This document shows, one piece after another, positions 44,935-55,198 of a stretch of DNA of 64,000 nucleotides; position 1 is the stretch's first letter, and each line of letters begins with the position of its first letter. The translations under genes were made by a program, and so were the position numbers. The stretch lies in assembly GCA_012656075.1 (NCBI GenBank), contig JAAKBF010000048.1:855990-919989 (forward strand), read 5' to 3'. The DNA comes from Phytophthora hibernalis. Taxonomy: Eukaryota; Oomycota; Peronosporomycetes; Peronosporales; Peronosporaceae. The notes beneath the pieces were generated by a model, which worked only from the letters and a program-made list of their open reading frames with translations, made no database searches and was not told the DNA's origin.

Positions 44935-47900
44935 ATGTCGGCCAAGGCGATCCGCGAGTTCGACGGCAAGCGCATCCTGTCCACGAGCCTGCCGGCCTTC
45001 CACCTCAACGAGCGCTTCGCACAGGTGGCCGTGAGCAAGAGCTTCGCCGACCAGAGCCGCGAGGACTTCTTCGGCGCCATCGAGGCCGGCAGCCCGTGGC
45101 TCACGTCTCTCGGCGAGACCAAGCTCGTGGTCAAGCCCGACCAGCTCATCAAGCGCCGCGGCAAGGCCAACCTGCTGCTGCTCAACGCGTCGTGGCCCGC
45201 GGTGCAGGACTGGGTCTGGGAGCGCATCAACAAGCCCGTGCAGGTGGAGACGGTCACGGGCGTGCTCACGCACTTCATCGTCGAGCCCTTCGTCAAGCAC
45301 AGCGGCGGTGACGAGCACTACGTTTGCATCGTCTCGAACCGCGACGGCGAGGAGATCCTGTTCCACCACGAGGGTGGCGTGGACGTGGGCGACGTGGACG
45401 CCAAGGCCAAGCGCCTGCAGGTCGGCATCGAGTCGGTGGCCTCCGAGGAGGAGGTGACGGCCGCGTTGCTGCCCTCGGTCGAGGCTGCGCGCAAGCCCAT
45501 CCTCGCCAAGTTCCTCGTGTCCATGCTCGCCACCTTCCGTGAGCTGCACTTCGTCTACATGGAGATCAACCCCTTGTGCTCGTGGGCGACCAGATCTCGG
45601 TGCTCGATATGGCCGCCAAGCTCGACGAGACAGCCAACTTCCTCGTGGGCGAGCGCTGGGGCGACATCCAGTTCCCGCCGGCTTTCGGCCGCGCCAAGTT
45701 CCCCGAGGAGGAATTCATCGCCGACCTGGACTCCAAGACGGGTGCGTCGCTAAAGCTCACGATCCTCAACCACACGGGCCGCATCTGGACGATGGTAGCT
45801 GGTGGCGGTGCCTCGGTCGTGTACGCTGACACGATCGCTGACTTGGGCTACGGCCACGAGCTGGCCAACTACGGCGAGTACTCGGGCGCCCCCAGCGAGA
45901 CGCACACGTACCACTACGCCAAGACCATTCTGGACCTTATGACGCGCAACTTTGACGATCGTGGCAAGGTACTGATCATCGGTGGCGGTATTGCCAACTT
46001 CACGGACGTCGCGCTGACGTTCAAGGGCATCATCCGCGCCATCCACGAGTACCAGCAGAAGCTCAAGGACAATAAGGTCCACATCTGGGTGCGTCGTGGT
46101 GGCCCCAACTGCCAGGAGGGCCTGACTGTCATGCGTGAGGTCGGCGAGGCGACGGGCGTGCCCATTGAGGTCTTCGGCCCGGAGACGCACATTACTGCCG
46201 TCGTACCCATGGCTCTTGGCCTTGTGGAGAAGCCCACGTCGGAGGTGGCTCAGCCTGCTGCCAAGACTCTTGCCGGTTCCAAGGTGACTGTGAGCAAGCC
46301 CGCCTCGGAGGAGGGCAGCGCTGTTAACAGCGACAACGAGGAGGTCGAGAGCGCCGACGAGCTGGAGAGTAAGGGTGTCGCTAAGAAGCAGGTGCCGGTG
46401 GTGATCCAGGACGAGGGCATTGTGCGTATGCACGATAAGACGCGCTGCATCGTCTACGGTCTGCAGCAGCGTGCCGTGCAGGGTATGCTTGACTTCGACT
46501 ACCTGTGCAAGCGCAACACCCCCAGTGTCGCGGCGCTGATCTTCCCGTTCTCGCCCAACCACTACCTCAAATTTTACTGGGGCACCTCGGAGCGTCTGAT
46601 CCCTGTGTTCCAGAAGCTGTCGGATGCCGTCAAGAAGTTCCCTGACGTGAGCGTGCTGATCAACTTCTCGTCCTTCCGCTCCGTGTACCAGTCCACGATG
46701 GAGGGTTTCGAGCACAGCGCCACCCTGAAGACTCACGCCATCATTGCTGAGGGTGTCCCGGAGCAGCAGTCTCGCCTGATCGCCAAGAGGGCGCGCGAGC
46801 TGAACGTGGGCATCATCGGCCCCGCCACGGTTGGTGGTATCAAGCCTGGTTGCCTGCGTATCGGTAACACCGGTGGTATGCTGGACAACATCGTGCAGTC
46901 GAAGTTGTACCGCCCCGGTAGCGTGGCGTACGTGTCCAAGTCCGGCGGTATGTCTAACGAGCTGAACAACATCGTGTCCCAGACGACCGACGGTGTGTAT
47001 GAGGGTGTGGCCATTGGTGGTGACAAGTATCCAGGCTCCACGTTCATCCAGCACCTGCTGCGTTACGAGGCGAACCCGGAGGTTAAGATGATGGTGCTTC
47101 TCGGCGAGGTCGGCGGCACTGATGAGTTTGCGGTCTGCCGTGCCATCCAGTCGGGTGCCATCAAGAAGCCGGTGGTTGCCTGGTGCATTGGTACGTGCGC
47201 TAAGATTTTCCCGTTCGAGGTGCAGTTCGGCCACGCCGGCGCTTGCGCCACGGGCGAGTCCGAGACCGCGTCGGCCAAGAACACTGCTCTCGCCGCCGCT
47301 GGCGCCATCGTCCCGGAAAACTTCGACCAGTTCGGCAACGCCATCCGCAAGAAATTCGACTCGATGGTTGCGTCGGGTGCGATCGTGCCGCGTCCGGAGG
47401 TCCCTGTGCCTCGGGTGCCCATGGACTACGCCTGGGCTAAAAACCTGGGCCTCATCCGTAAGCCGGCGAACTTCATCTCGTCCATCTCGGATGACCGTGG
47501 TGAGGAGCTGCGTTACGCCGGTACCCTATCTCGAAAGTGTTCGAGCAGGACATGGGCGTCGGCGGTGTTATCGGCCTGCTGTGGTTCAAGCGCAACCTTC
47601 CTGCCTACGCCTCGAAGTTTATCGAGATGGTGCTCATGGTGACTGCCGACCACGGTCCGGCCGTGTCGGGCGCCCACAACACGATTGTCACTGCCCGTGC
47701 CGGCAAGGACCTGATTTCGTCGCTGATCTCAGGTCTGGTGACGATTGGACCCGCTTCGGAGGTGCCCTGGACAAGGCCGCTGAGATGTTCGCGAGCGCGC
47801 ACGACTCCGGCTTGTCCGCGGCTGACTTTGTAGTGGACATGCGTCGCCAGAACAAGCTCATCATGGGTATTGGCCACCGCATCAAGTCGCTGTCGAACCC

Positions 47901-48249
47901 GGACAAGCGTGTGACCATCATCAAGGAGTTTGCCAAGGCGAACTTCCCCGCCACGGATGTGCTGGACTTCGCTCTGGAGGTGGAGCAGGTGACCACGAAG
48001 AAGCGCAGCAACTTGATTCTGAACGTGGATGGCTGCATTGCCGTCTGCTTCGTGGACCTGCTGCGTAACTGCGGTGTCTTCACGCTGGAGGAGGCCAACG
48101 AGCAGATCGAGAACGGCTGCCTCAACGGCCTGTTCGTGCTCGGCCGCAGCATTGGTTTCATCGGCCACTTCCTCGACCAGAAGCGCCTCAAGCAGCCGCT
48201 GTACCGTCACCCGTGGGATGACATCTCGTACCTGAACGAGGAGTTCTAG
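44935..48249 (+). CDS. ACLY: ATP-citrate lyase (single-chain, animal type), three frame breaks
   Basis: Cytosolic enzyme making acetyl-CoA and oxaloacetate from citrate, CoA and ATP, the source of acetyl-CoA for fatty acid and sterol precursors. Starts MSAKAIREFDGK, with the ATP-grasp/succinyl-CoA-ligase beta-like half first (RRGKANLLLLN, EINPL), then the alpha-like half with GHAGACATG bearing the phospho-His, and the citrate-synthase-like end (GIGHRIKSLSNPDKRV, LNVDGCIAVCFVD, RHPWDDISYL). It matches the 1100-residue animal type end to end. The frame breaks at 45576 (a G), 47524-47526 (C run) and 47750-47752 (C run). With one base added at each, the length is 3318 nt (1105 aa). The strict preservation of sequence on both sides argues for sequencing error. 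Convergent with the SAM-domain gene, 125 bp away. No intron. Confidence 0.93.
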
Positions 48250-48374
48250 ATGGACGGAGCTGCGTTGAATTGCATACCAGTACATTTCCGCTCAAGTCGT
48301 AGATGCTAAGTAGTAACTCTGAAAATGTGTGTTTCTTCATATCAACTGCCGACTTCCTTTCTTGACTGCTTCCA

Positions 48375-49316
48375 TCATGCACTAGCGGCCACAGGAAGCG
48401 TAGCAACAGCAACGCTGTTGTCCTCGGAAGAGTGTAGCCGTTGAATGGCCTTTCTGATACGCAATCGGTGCGCGAACTTGGCAATCCCTACCTCGCTCAT
48501 GGCTTGATCCACGTCGTCGTCGCTTTCCAGCTGTGCCAGATCCTCCAGCGTCAGGAACCCGTGCTCTTCCAACTGCCTCGCGTATACGCAGTACTCCTCC
48601 GATCGAGAGATGTCGATCGCCGCCAGCCATTCGCGCAGTGGTCCACCATCGAAGCTTCCATCGTCGTCCTGGAGATCCAGCAGTACACTCTCCACACCCG
48701 TCTTCTCCGGCGAAATAGCCTCCATCTTCTCGCGTACAGGTAGTTCATCCACACTCAATCTTCTCACAGCTTCAACGTCCAGCGTCTCGCTGCTCTTGGA
48801 GTGCTTCCTCGTCCTCTTGGTCGACTCGAGGATCTGATCCAGCGCCTTCTCCGTGTCGGACGCCAGCGTCGTGAACGCCTCCTGCACCTTTCCAGAGTGT
48901 TCCTTCTTCCAATGGGGCGTTGCCTTGTTATTGGCTTGTGCGCGCTCCTGCATCTTGCGCTGTTTCCAGCGAGACGGACGCGGCGGTTGGTCCGGAGCCA
49001 CTGGGCCCCACCGCATGGCTGGAGTCGCGGAGTCCATCACCCGTCGACGCAGCTCCATCATCGCAGCCTCGGAGAACCGTTCGTCCTCCGTGAGCAGAGC
49101 CTCTTGCTGCTCCTCGTTGAACTGCGGACGACGTTGGCGCAGACGGCTGAAGCACGTAGTAAAGGCCGCCGTTACGTTGGTCACCGCCTCGCTGGCCACT
49201 TCACGCGGACTGAGCACGAACGGGAGGCTCAAGGCCACCACCGTCTTGACGATAGCTCGCGCGCAGCCTGTGGAAGCGTCGCTGGTCGCGTCCATCGTGG
49301 CGAAGCGAGAGTCCAT
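48375..49316 (-). CDS. SAM-domain protein, unknown function
   Basis: An intact 313-codon single-exon gene. Residues 226-294 form a sterile alpha motif (LREWLAAIDISRSEEYCVYARQL, FLTLEDLAQL, VGIAKFAHRLRIRKAIQRL), a protein-protein or RNA interaction module. The preceding part is charged with an amphipathic N-terminus (VVALSLPFVLSPREVASEAVT) and a Lys/Arg-rich stretch at 115-175. No kinase or other catalytic domain is present. Convergent with ATP-citrate lyase. The ATG at 49316 is the first in frame. Role unknown; SAM proteins often scaffold signalling. Confidence 0.82.
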   Translation of the reverse strand: MDSRFATMDATSDASTGCARAIVKTVVALSLPFVLSPREVASEAVTNVTAAFTTCFSRLRQRRPQFNEEQQEALLTEDERFSEAAMMELRRRVMDSATPAMRWGPVAPDQPPRPSRWKQRKMQERAQANNKATPHWKKEHSGKVQEAFTTLASDTEKALDQILESTKRTRKHSKSSETLDVEAVRRLSVDELPVREKMEAISPEKTGVESVLLDLQDDDGSFDGGPLREWLAAIDISRSEEYCVYARQLEEHGFLTLEDLAQLESDDDVDQAMSEVGIAKFAHRLRIRKAIQRLHSSEDNSVAVATLPVAASA

Positions 49317-50338
49317 GTAACGTACTTGAGCTCTTAGAAAGTGAGTCGCGTCGCTTCATGATCCGAAAGATCCAAGATTTCGTCGACTATCTCTTCAGTT
49401 TAGTGACATGCTTCTAATTTCGGACACGCTAGTTTCGGTACTATTTTCGGGTCACTGAAAAGAGACCGGGTTTCCATCACGATTTTCCCAAAGAGACCGT
49501 GTTTGGAATCCTGTTTACAATAGGAAGGAAATATAATAAATAACTTCAATACAAGTGTTAGAGCAGTAAATTACTGCAACTAGCCGAGCGCCGCCCGCGT
49601 TGCGGGCGGTGGGTGCATGTTTGGTTGGTGCCCGTTAGCTCGCTGTTCCAGCTCGATTCACTACTAGTTTTACTATGCCAGACTTATGTTTTACAAGCCG
49701 AGTGGAGCCCCGCAAGCGGACCGGTGGTGAACCAGGAGGAGGACTCGGTGGTGATCCACTTGGTGACGACGCCGGTGGAGACCCAGGCGGAGGACTCGGT
49801 GGCGACGCCGGTGGAGACCAAGCGGAGGGCTCGGTGGTGATCCACCCAGAGGCGACCCCCTTGGAGAACCCGGTAAAGACAATGCCTGTGTTCGACTTTG
49901 ATCTCGGGCTCTCAGGTCCTGGGACGGACGGCCCAATCGCTTGTGAGCAGGGAGAGCCGACTACGGTGGACCCCGTGGAGGGTGCGTCGGTGTCACCTGT
50001 TGTGGTGACGGCGCCGGCGCCTGCTGCCGAAGACGCTTGCGGCGGTTCCGTCGACGCTGGGACACTGTCAGAATGAGGGGCAGGTCATCCGAATCCTCGG
50101 AGACATCTCCAGCAGTTGACAGTGATTTTGCAGAAGGCTTCGACTCTGCGTCCGAGCTAGAACTCCTTGTTCAGCATCCTCCGAGCTCTCCGAGGATGCA
50201 CTACGGCTGCGTTTCGAAGTGACGCTCGGAGGGGCAAGGCCGAGCAGCTCCCAGTTGATGTCGTCCGCGGTGATGCCTGAGCGAGGATAGACGAAGAGTC
50301 AGAAGAAAGATGGCGCATCGGGAGAGCACAAGCACGAC

Positions 50339-51340
50339 TTACCAGCAGAGGCAAGTACCAACGTGCCAACATCGAGTTCGAGCAGCGTGGCGGCGAAGAA
50401 TGGAGTTCGACCGCTTCAAACTTGCCACTTGAGCTTCAAGGGATTGCACCTGGGGCGATACCATACCGATCGAGGCTTGGGCAGATGCATCAAGCGCAGC
50501 CCAGTGACGCGCCACCTGCTCGGTGTAAGCCACCAAACCAGCTTTGAAGCGCTCGCGCTCCTGGTGGAGGAGCCGTTGCGCGGAAGTCAATGAAGACTCG
50601 GCCGAGGTCGCGCGAGCAGCCCATAGCTTCACAATGTGGTCGTGGTCCGCTATAGAGGTGGGCGTCCGCCTGGTCATGCTCCTCTCGGAGGGCGAGGTGT
50701 GTCTGTCGGAGGCCGTCCAGTATATCGCGGGTCCGACTCTCCTCGCTCGATGCTTGAGCACTGAAACGCTCGAACTTCTCTCGTTTTTGGGTCTCAGTGA
50801 AGATCCGGTCCTCGGTGTCGGCGAGTTGGGCCTTGAACACAGCAACCTCGTTACGGAGGTCGACGAAAATCTCAGCCTCACCCGGATGGAGTTGAGCAGG
50901 TGCAACAGCGGCTGACAAGACCTCACCGAGGTCTGTCGCGAGTTCCATGCGGTCATCGAGTGCCGAGTCGACTCGCCGAGGACGCTGGCGAGCCACGCCG
51001 ACGACGAGTTGGCCCAGCTGGAGCAGGCGTTACTCGACGAGGGCCGGAAATGAAGGCTCGGTCGTCGTAGCTGGAGGTGGAGCCGTACTGGCAGTGTCGG
51101 TCTGACACCCCACCGTGACGAGACGGGTCGTGGTGACGCCGGGAGACCCAGACGTCGCTGGAGGCGTACCGCCAAGCAGATACGCCAAGACACGCGAGGT
51201 GTCGGGCGATGAGGGAGGAGTCACCGGAGACAACCCACAGAGAGCACCAACGCCGGCTTGAGGAGTGCCAGTCGCATGATCGGGTGGCGGAACCGAGGTC
51301 TCAATAGAGCTGGGAGTGTCGGCAGGAGCATCACCAGCTC
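50339..51340 (-). pseudogene. Coiled-coil retroelement ORF (gag-like), broken
   Basis: A minus-strand frame ends AAQRLLHQERERFKAGLVAYTEQ-like: SAQRLLHQERERFKAGLVAYTEQVARHW, then VSPQVQSLEAQVASLKRSNS. It is heptad-rich and resembles the coiled-coil ORF at 24-26 kb in style. Upstream on the same strand are Pro/Thr/Ser-rich pieces (RVLAYLLGGTPPATSGSPGV) interrupted by stops and shifts. Confidence 0.45.
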
Positions 51341-51649
51341 CCTGTGAGCGATCCTAAGGAATGGAGACATAAGTGAACGAGAGTGAGAAGCGGCTCAAGG
51401 TATACGAAACGACCAAGATGGAGAAAGACTTACCTTGCCGCCGGGGGCAATGGCTCGGAGAGCGGCAGCGGTGGCGTCGCTAAGAAGATGCGACGGAGGA
51501 TTCATGGGACGGAGCTACGACACGCCACGACGCGCACTACTTGCGGAAGTTTGCGTCGAGGCGGGGGCAGTTGTGGCGTTGGGTTTTGGCGCTCGGTCGC
51601 CAGTCGGCAAGGTTGCCCTTGCTGAAGGAAGGTGATCAGCGTTCTCTGA

Positions 51650-52220
51650 TTGGCGGATTACATTCCCCGCGTGGCAGTGACCATAGATGTTTAGTGACCG
51701 AGGCCTCGGTCGGGTATAATAAATTCCCGGCCGAGTGTATGAACCCTCGTTTGTACCCATTTCGGTTTCGTACCCTCGGTCTTATAGAGCTGTGTACTGG
51801 ATCACATACTGGGATCTGTTCACACTGGATATTTATTTTTATAGGATTGACTACAGAGGCTCTCAGAGCCATATATCAGCAGTCTTCCCCACAAGTCACC
51901 AAGGGTCAAGTCCGTCTTCGGTAAGTCTAATTAGCTTATCTTAGGGTCTGGATACGCTCGGCTACGTGGGATGCCTGTCAACGAACTCAAGGTACATTGA
52001 ACGGAGAGTTTGTTGCTAAGAGATTAGAGTGGCCGAGTGTTGGGAGTGACGAGGAACGTCGTCTCCCATATATTTTAGTGGAACCGAGTGTTCCATATAT
52101 ATTTTACTACCCGCCGAGGCTTTACCTCGGCAAACCCGTATTAGGCTTGACAGCCTCCTTCTGAGGGACTGCGGGGTTTGCGCGAAAGCGCAATATTGCA
52201 TACTAGCCCTCGCTCGTGGC
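51650..52220 (+). repeat. LTR-like sequence
   Basis: Contains GAGGCCTCGGTCGGGTATAATAAATTCCCGGCC (a TATA-like signal) and long CCGAGT/CTCGG phrases such as CCGCCGAGGCTTTACCTCGG. This is the style of oomycete Gypsy LTRs. There is no second copy in the window to confirm it. Confidence 0.4.
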
Positions 52221-52757
52221 TAGTGGTGCAGGTTTTGGGTTGAACTAATACAATCTAGGTGTATAGAGGGTTTACAGCCAACCCGGTGTAAGGGATCGTT
52301 CCTGGTCTTCAGGTATTGATCCAACGCTCGTTGACCGTTGTAAGGGAAGCGAGTGATGTTGGTGGGACTCATACCATTCGGTAGTGAGATTTTCTGCGTA
52401 TTCCTACACGACATACGCATACCGCTGTCAGTCTTCTCATGCGCAGGACTTATCGCTCGGTGCAATCAACAAGTCAATTTCGGGCCAAGTCATGCCGATC
52501 CTGTTCTGGCTCATTACGGAGGAGTGCGAGTTTCACTTCGGCAACATACCGTAGAGGGTAGAACGCAGAATAATTTCCTCCAATCACTGAGCAGGATTCC
52601 AAGAACGGTCTCTTTGGAAAAATCATGATGGAAACCTGGTCTCTTTTGATAAACATCCCTTCATCATGAACGCGAGGTCGCTTATCTCAAGGAGGCCGAC
52701 CAACAACTGGTTGAAAACAAGATCGCAAGAAGGTCGCCCAAGTGATCGGATCTATCA

Positions 52758-53400
52758 CAATCGGATTTCCATCACGATTTATCCAAACAGACCGTGTTTC
52801 GAACCCAGCCCTGTGATTGGAAGAAATTATTGTGCGTTCTGTACTTGGCGTAGGAACTCCTTCAACACGTACTTCAGGTACATCTTTGGTCAATACTATC
52901 CGCTTCACAAGGTCGGATCGTACGTTCACGATCTAGAGTCGGTTGTCGGAGCCGATCAGCAGGGTGCGGTTCTCGTCCGACATTTCTTTGGGGAAGCAGT
53001 GGTAGATCTGCACCAGCTCCTGGATTTCGAGACAGGGGTCCCCGCACGAGCGACAACCCCATCGGCACTGCGTCGTTGCGCATGTACATGACGATATCTT
53101 TGTGACAAAGGCTTTGTCTGACTTGACAGTCGTGTCGAACTTGAAACCCAGCTAACTCGATTCCGGGCTATGGGTCGCCGTGTCCGTAGTCTGGCGGTTT
53201 TCAGCGATAACTTGCTGTGCTGTCGTATCCGGTTGCTTTGTGTGCACTTGCAATACTGACGGGGCATCGACTCGAGCTGGAAGCTGTAGCCAAGCTGCGA
53301 GCGGAATGTGCAGGTCGAATTTCGTCCAATCACAGGGCTGGGTTCCAAACACGGTCTCTTTGGATAAATCGTGATGGAAACCCGGTCTCTTTTGATAAAT
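52758..53400. mobile_element. MITE-like element, about 640 bp, with about 60-bp terminal inverted repeats
   Basis: The left end (52765-52825, TTTCCATCACGATTTATCC..AACCCAGCCCTGTGATTGG) and right end (53325-53395, reverse complement) match with few differences. The same ends bound the 49.4-52.65 kb element. Inside, the minus strand has a Cys-rich frame (CTCATTQCRWGCRSCGDPC near 53045-53090, then FPKEMSDENRTLLIGSDN) that may be the end of a transposase, so this could be an internally deleted autonomous element. Confidence 0.7.
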
Positions 53401-54845
53401 ATCCCTATCACAAGCGTTGGTGGTTTTTATGATCTTTTCTGACAAAGAGAATAACGTTAGCGCCCCAAATTTCGGAAGCATAAAGCCGCGACTTCGCACG
53501 GAACAGCTCTGGATTTTACTTTGAGCTCAGCAATCGAAGAGGACTACATGTACACCATTTTTGGATACGAATTGCTTTGATAAGGAATGCTGATGCGAAC
53601 CATACTAAAATAAAGGACTTGTAGCTAGATGTTGGGTTGAAGAAGTGTTGAAGAAATCCTACGAAACACTACAACCACCAAGCTCGTCGTTCAAGCTTCA
53701 CTTCGTATGACTATTTGTAGTCAATCCAAGCATTCCGGCCTATTTACTCACGAAACCCCTTCCAAAGTGACGTTATTGCTGTAGCGTTCTCACTGTGTAT
53801 CCAGAGGTCACAGACCGTAAGCAAATTCCTTAGTTTTGTTAGCCGAAATAGGTACCAGAAATGCTTCGTGCAAAGAGCACGGAGATTTTCCGTGGATGAA
53901 GCGATTTAAGATTTTGTAGTGTCGCCTGGCATGAAAATGAGATAATAAATCGGCAGCATATTCTTGCCACACCTATGAATGCCGGACAATTCATTTTTCT
54001 TTTTGCTGGTCAATATCCGTAGTAAGGGGTTTATCCAAACACGATATTATAATGTACGGTGCACTGTTTTACAGTAATGTCTTGCTCGAAGAAAAACAAA
54101 TCCAAAATGTTGCTGGAACGGTCTGGATAAATCATCTGCAAGTGATATCGAATCATAAAGGTGTTTTGTCCAAATCTTCTGCGGATGGGTCAACCGTCAC
54201 AATATAATAATAATCTTCCCGAATATTAAATATCGCAGGCATTTAAAGATCATTTGATTAAGTATTCAAATCGTATTAGGAAAGGTAGTAGGAATGCAAG
54301 GATTCAGACCTCGTTGCAATCCCTGGTAGACTCTGGATATAAAATCCAGAGAACTGTTGCGAAAGTGATTGTTGATGTCGTACAGGTACAGTAATTGGCA
54401 GATTCCGGACCGGAATCCGGAACCTGCAATAGGACCACACTTGTGATACACAAAAACTCCTCCAATCAACCACAACTTATTCATTCCGGACGGGAGTCAA
54501 ATCGTACTTTAAACAAACAAAGCGTACTTTATCGAATTCGAACCGACTCCCGACCATTCAGGTTTCTTCAGCGCAGAGAGGAAGGCGAAGGTGGACGGCG
54601 ACGGCACGGCGGACGGCAAGGTGGGCGTGCGAGGCTGGACAATGGCAGGCAGGATCAGCAGCGGGAACGGGGTGGTGAGCGAGGAGGCAAGGCTGGTGAA
54701 GGAGGGAGAGATGGAAGGCGACGGATGGACCACGCCAGGACGGGTGTTAGAGCGTCCGGCAGCGGCGCATTGGACGGCCCCACCGCGAGAAGAAGGCAGC
54801 AGATCTCATGGAGGTACGATGGGTGTTGTCTTCCTTGATGTACAC
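53401..54845. other. No gene recognised
   Basis: AT-rich to about 54500. 54550-54830 is GC and purine rich and gives Arg/Gly-rich frames on one strand and Pro/Ser-rich ones on the other, without motif or homology. Confidence 0.4.
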
Positions 54846-54915
54846 GCTGGTGTAGCTCGGTGGTAGAGCGGGAAGCTTCGCTTCCAGGCCGTCGGTTCGA
54901 ATCCGGCCACCAGCA
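54846..54915 (+). tRNA. tRNA-like sequence with shortened anticodon loop (pseudogene, SINE head or sequence error)
   Basis: The acceptor stem GCTGGTG pairs fully with CACCAGC, the D-arm is GCTC..GAGC, and the T-arm is GTCGG-TTCGAAT-CCGGC. The anticodon arm GGAAG-CTTCG-CTTCC has a five-base loop in place of seven, so no anticodon can be assigned (TCG would be the guess if two bases were lost). No T-run terminator follows directly; a GTGTTGCTGTAA-type repeated tail does, which would fit a SINE. Confidence 0.5.
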
Positions 54916-55198
54916 TCGTGTTGCTGTAACCTGTGTGTGGTTGTGTTGCTTTAATATGTATACAGTTATGTTGCTGTAATCAGTGTGTGCTGCTGTTGGT
55001 GTTTGTGCTTCTTCTGTGTGATGTGGTGCTTTGTTGAACCAGATATGACTGCTACACGTCCTCTGGTAAGTGCTGCTTTACGAGCTGTGCTATTGACTAT
55101 GTGTTTGTATGTATTGCTGTATGTAGTGGTGGTTATGCAGAGGAGAGGGTTTAGACAGCTAGGCTAGCTCGCTGACGGACCACTGGTGCGACGGAGGA
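54916..55198. repeat. TGTGTTGCTGTAA-type imperfect repeats
   Basis: Imperfect copies of GTGTTGCT(G/T)TAA occur at about 54918-54990 directly after the tRNA-like sequence. The rest of the gap holds nothing recognised. Confidence 0.45.

Larger units (their letters stand above)
49449..52650. mobile_element. 3.2-kb element bounded by about 55-bp inverted repeats, containing retroelement-like sequence
   Basis: The sequence at about 49455-49512 (AAAAGAGACCGGGTTTCC..CCAAAGAGACCGTGTTTGG) recurs in reverse at about 52590-52646. The same terminal sequence bounds the smaller element at 52758-53400. The inside holds a low-complexity GGTGG-rich frame (49675-50076), a minus-strand coiled-coil ORF and an LTR-like stretch. 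It may be a TIR transposon with a retroelement inserted in it. Confidence 0.6.

Noticed and set aside
45750..47234. A 494-codon open frame on the minus strand across ATP-citrate lyase
   Set aside because: It is the antisense shadow of a GC-rich, codon-biased gene; its translation is Leu/His/Arg/Val-rich without any domain, while the plus strand encodes a fully recognisable enzyme.
44935..48249. Calling ATP-citrate lyase a pseudogene because of three frame breaks
   Set aside because: Protein sequence is fully conserved on both sides of each break, including all catalytic motifs, and each break is one lost base in or beside a short run, as in other genes of the window.
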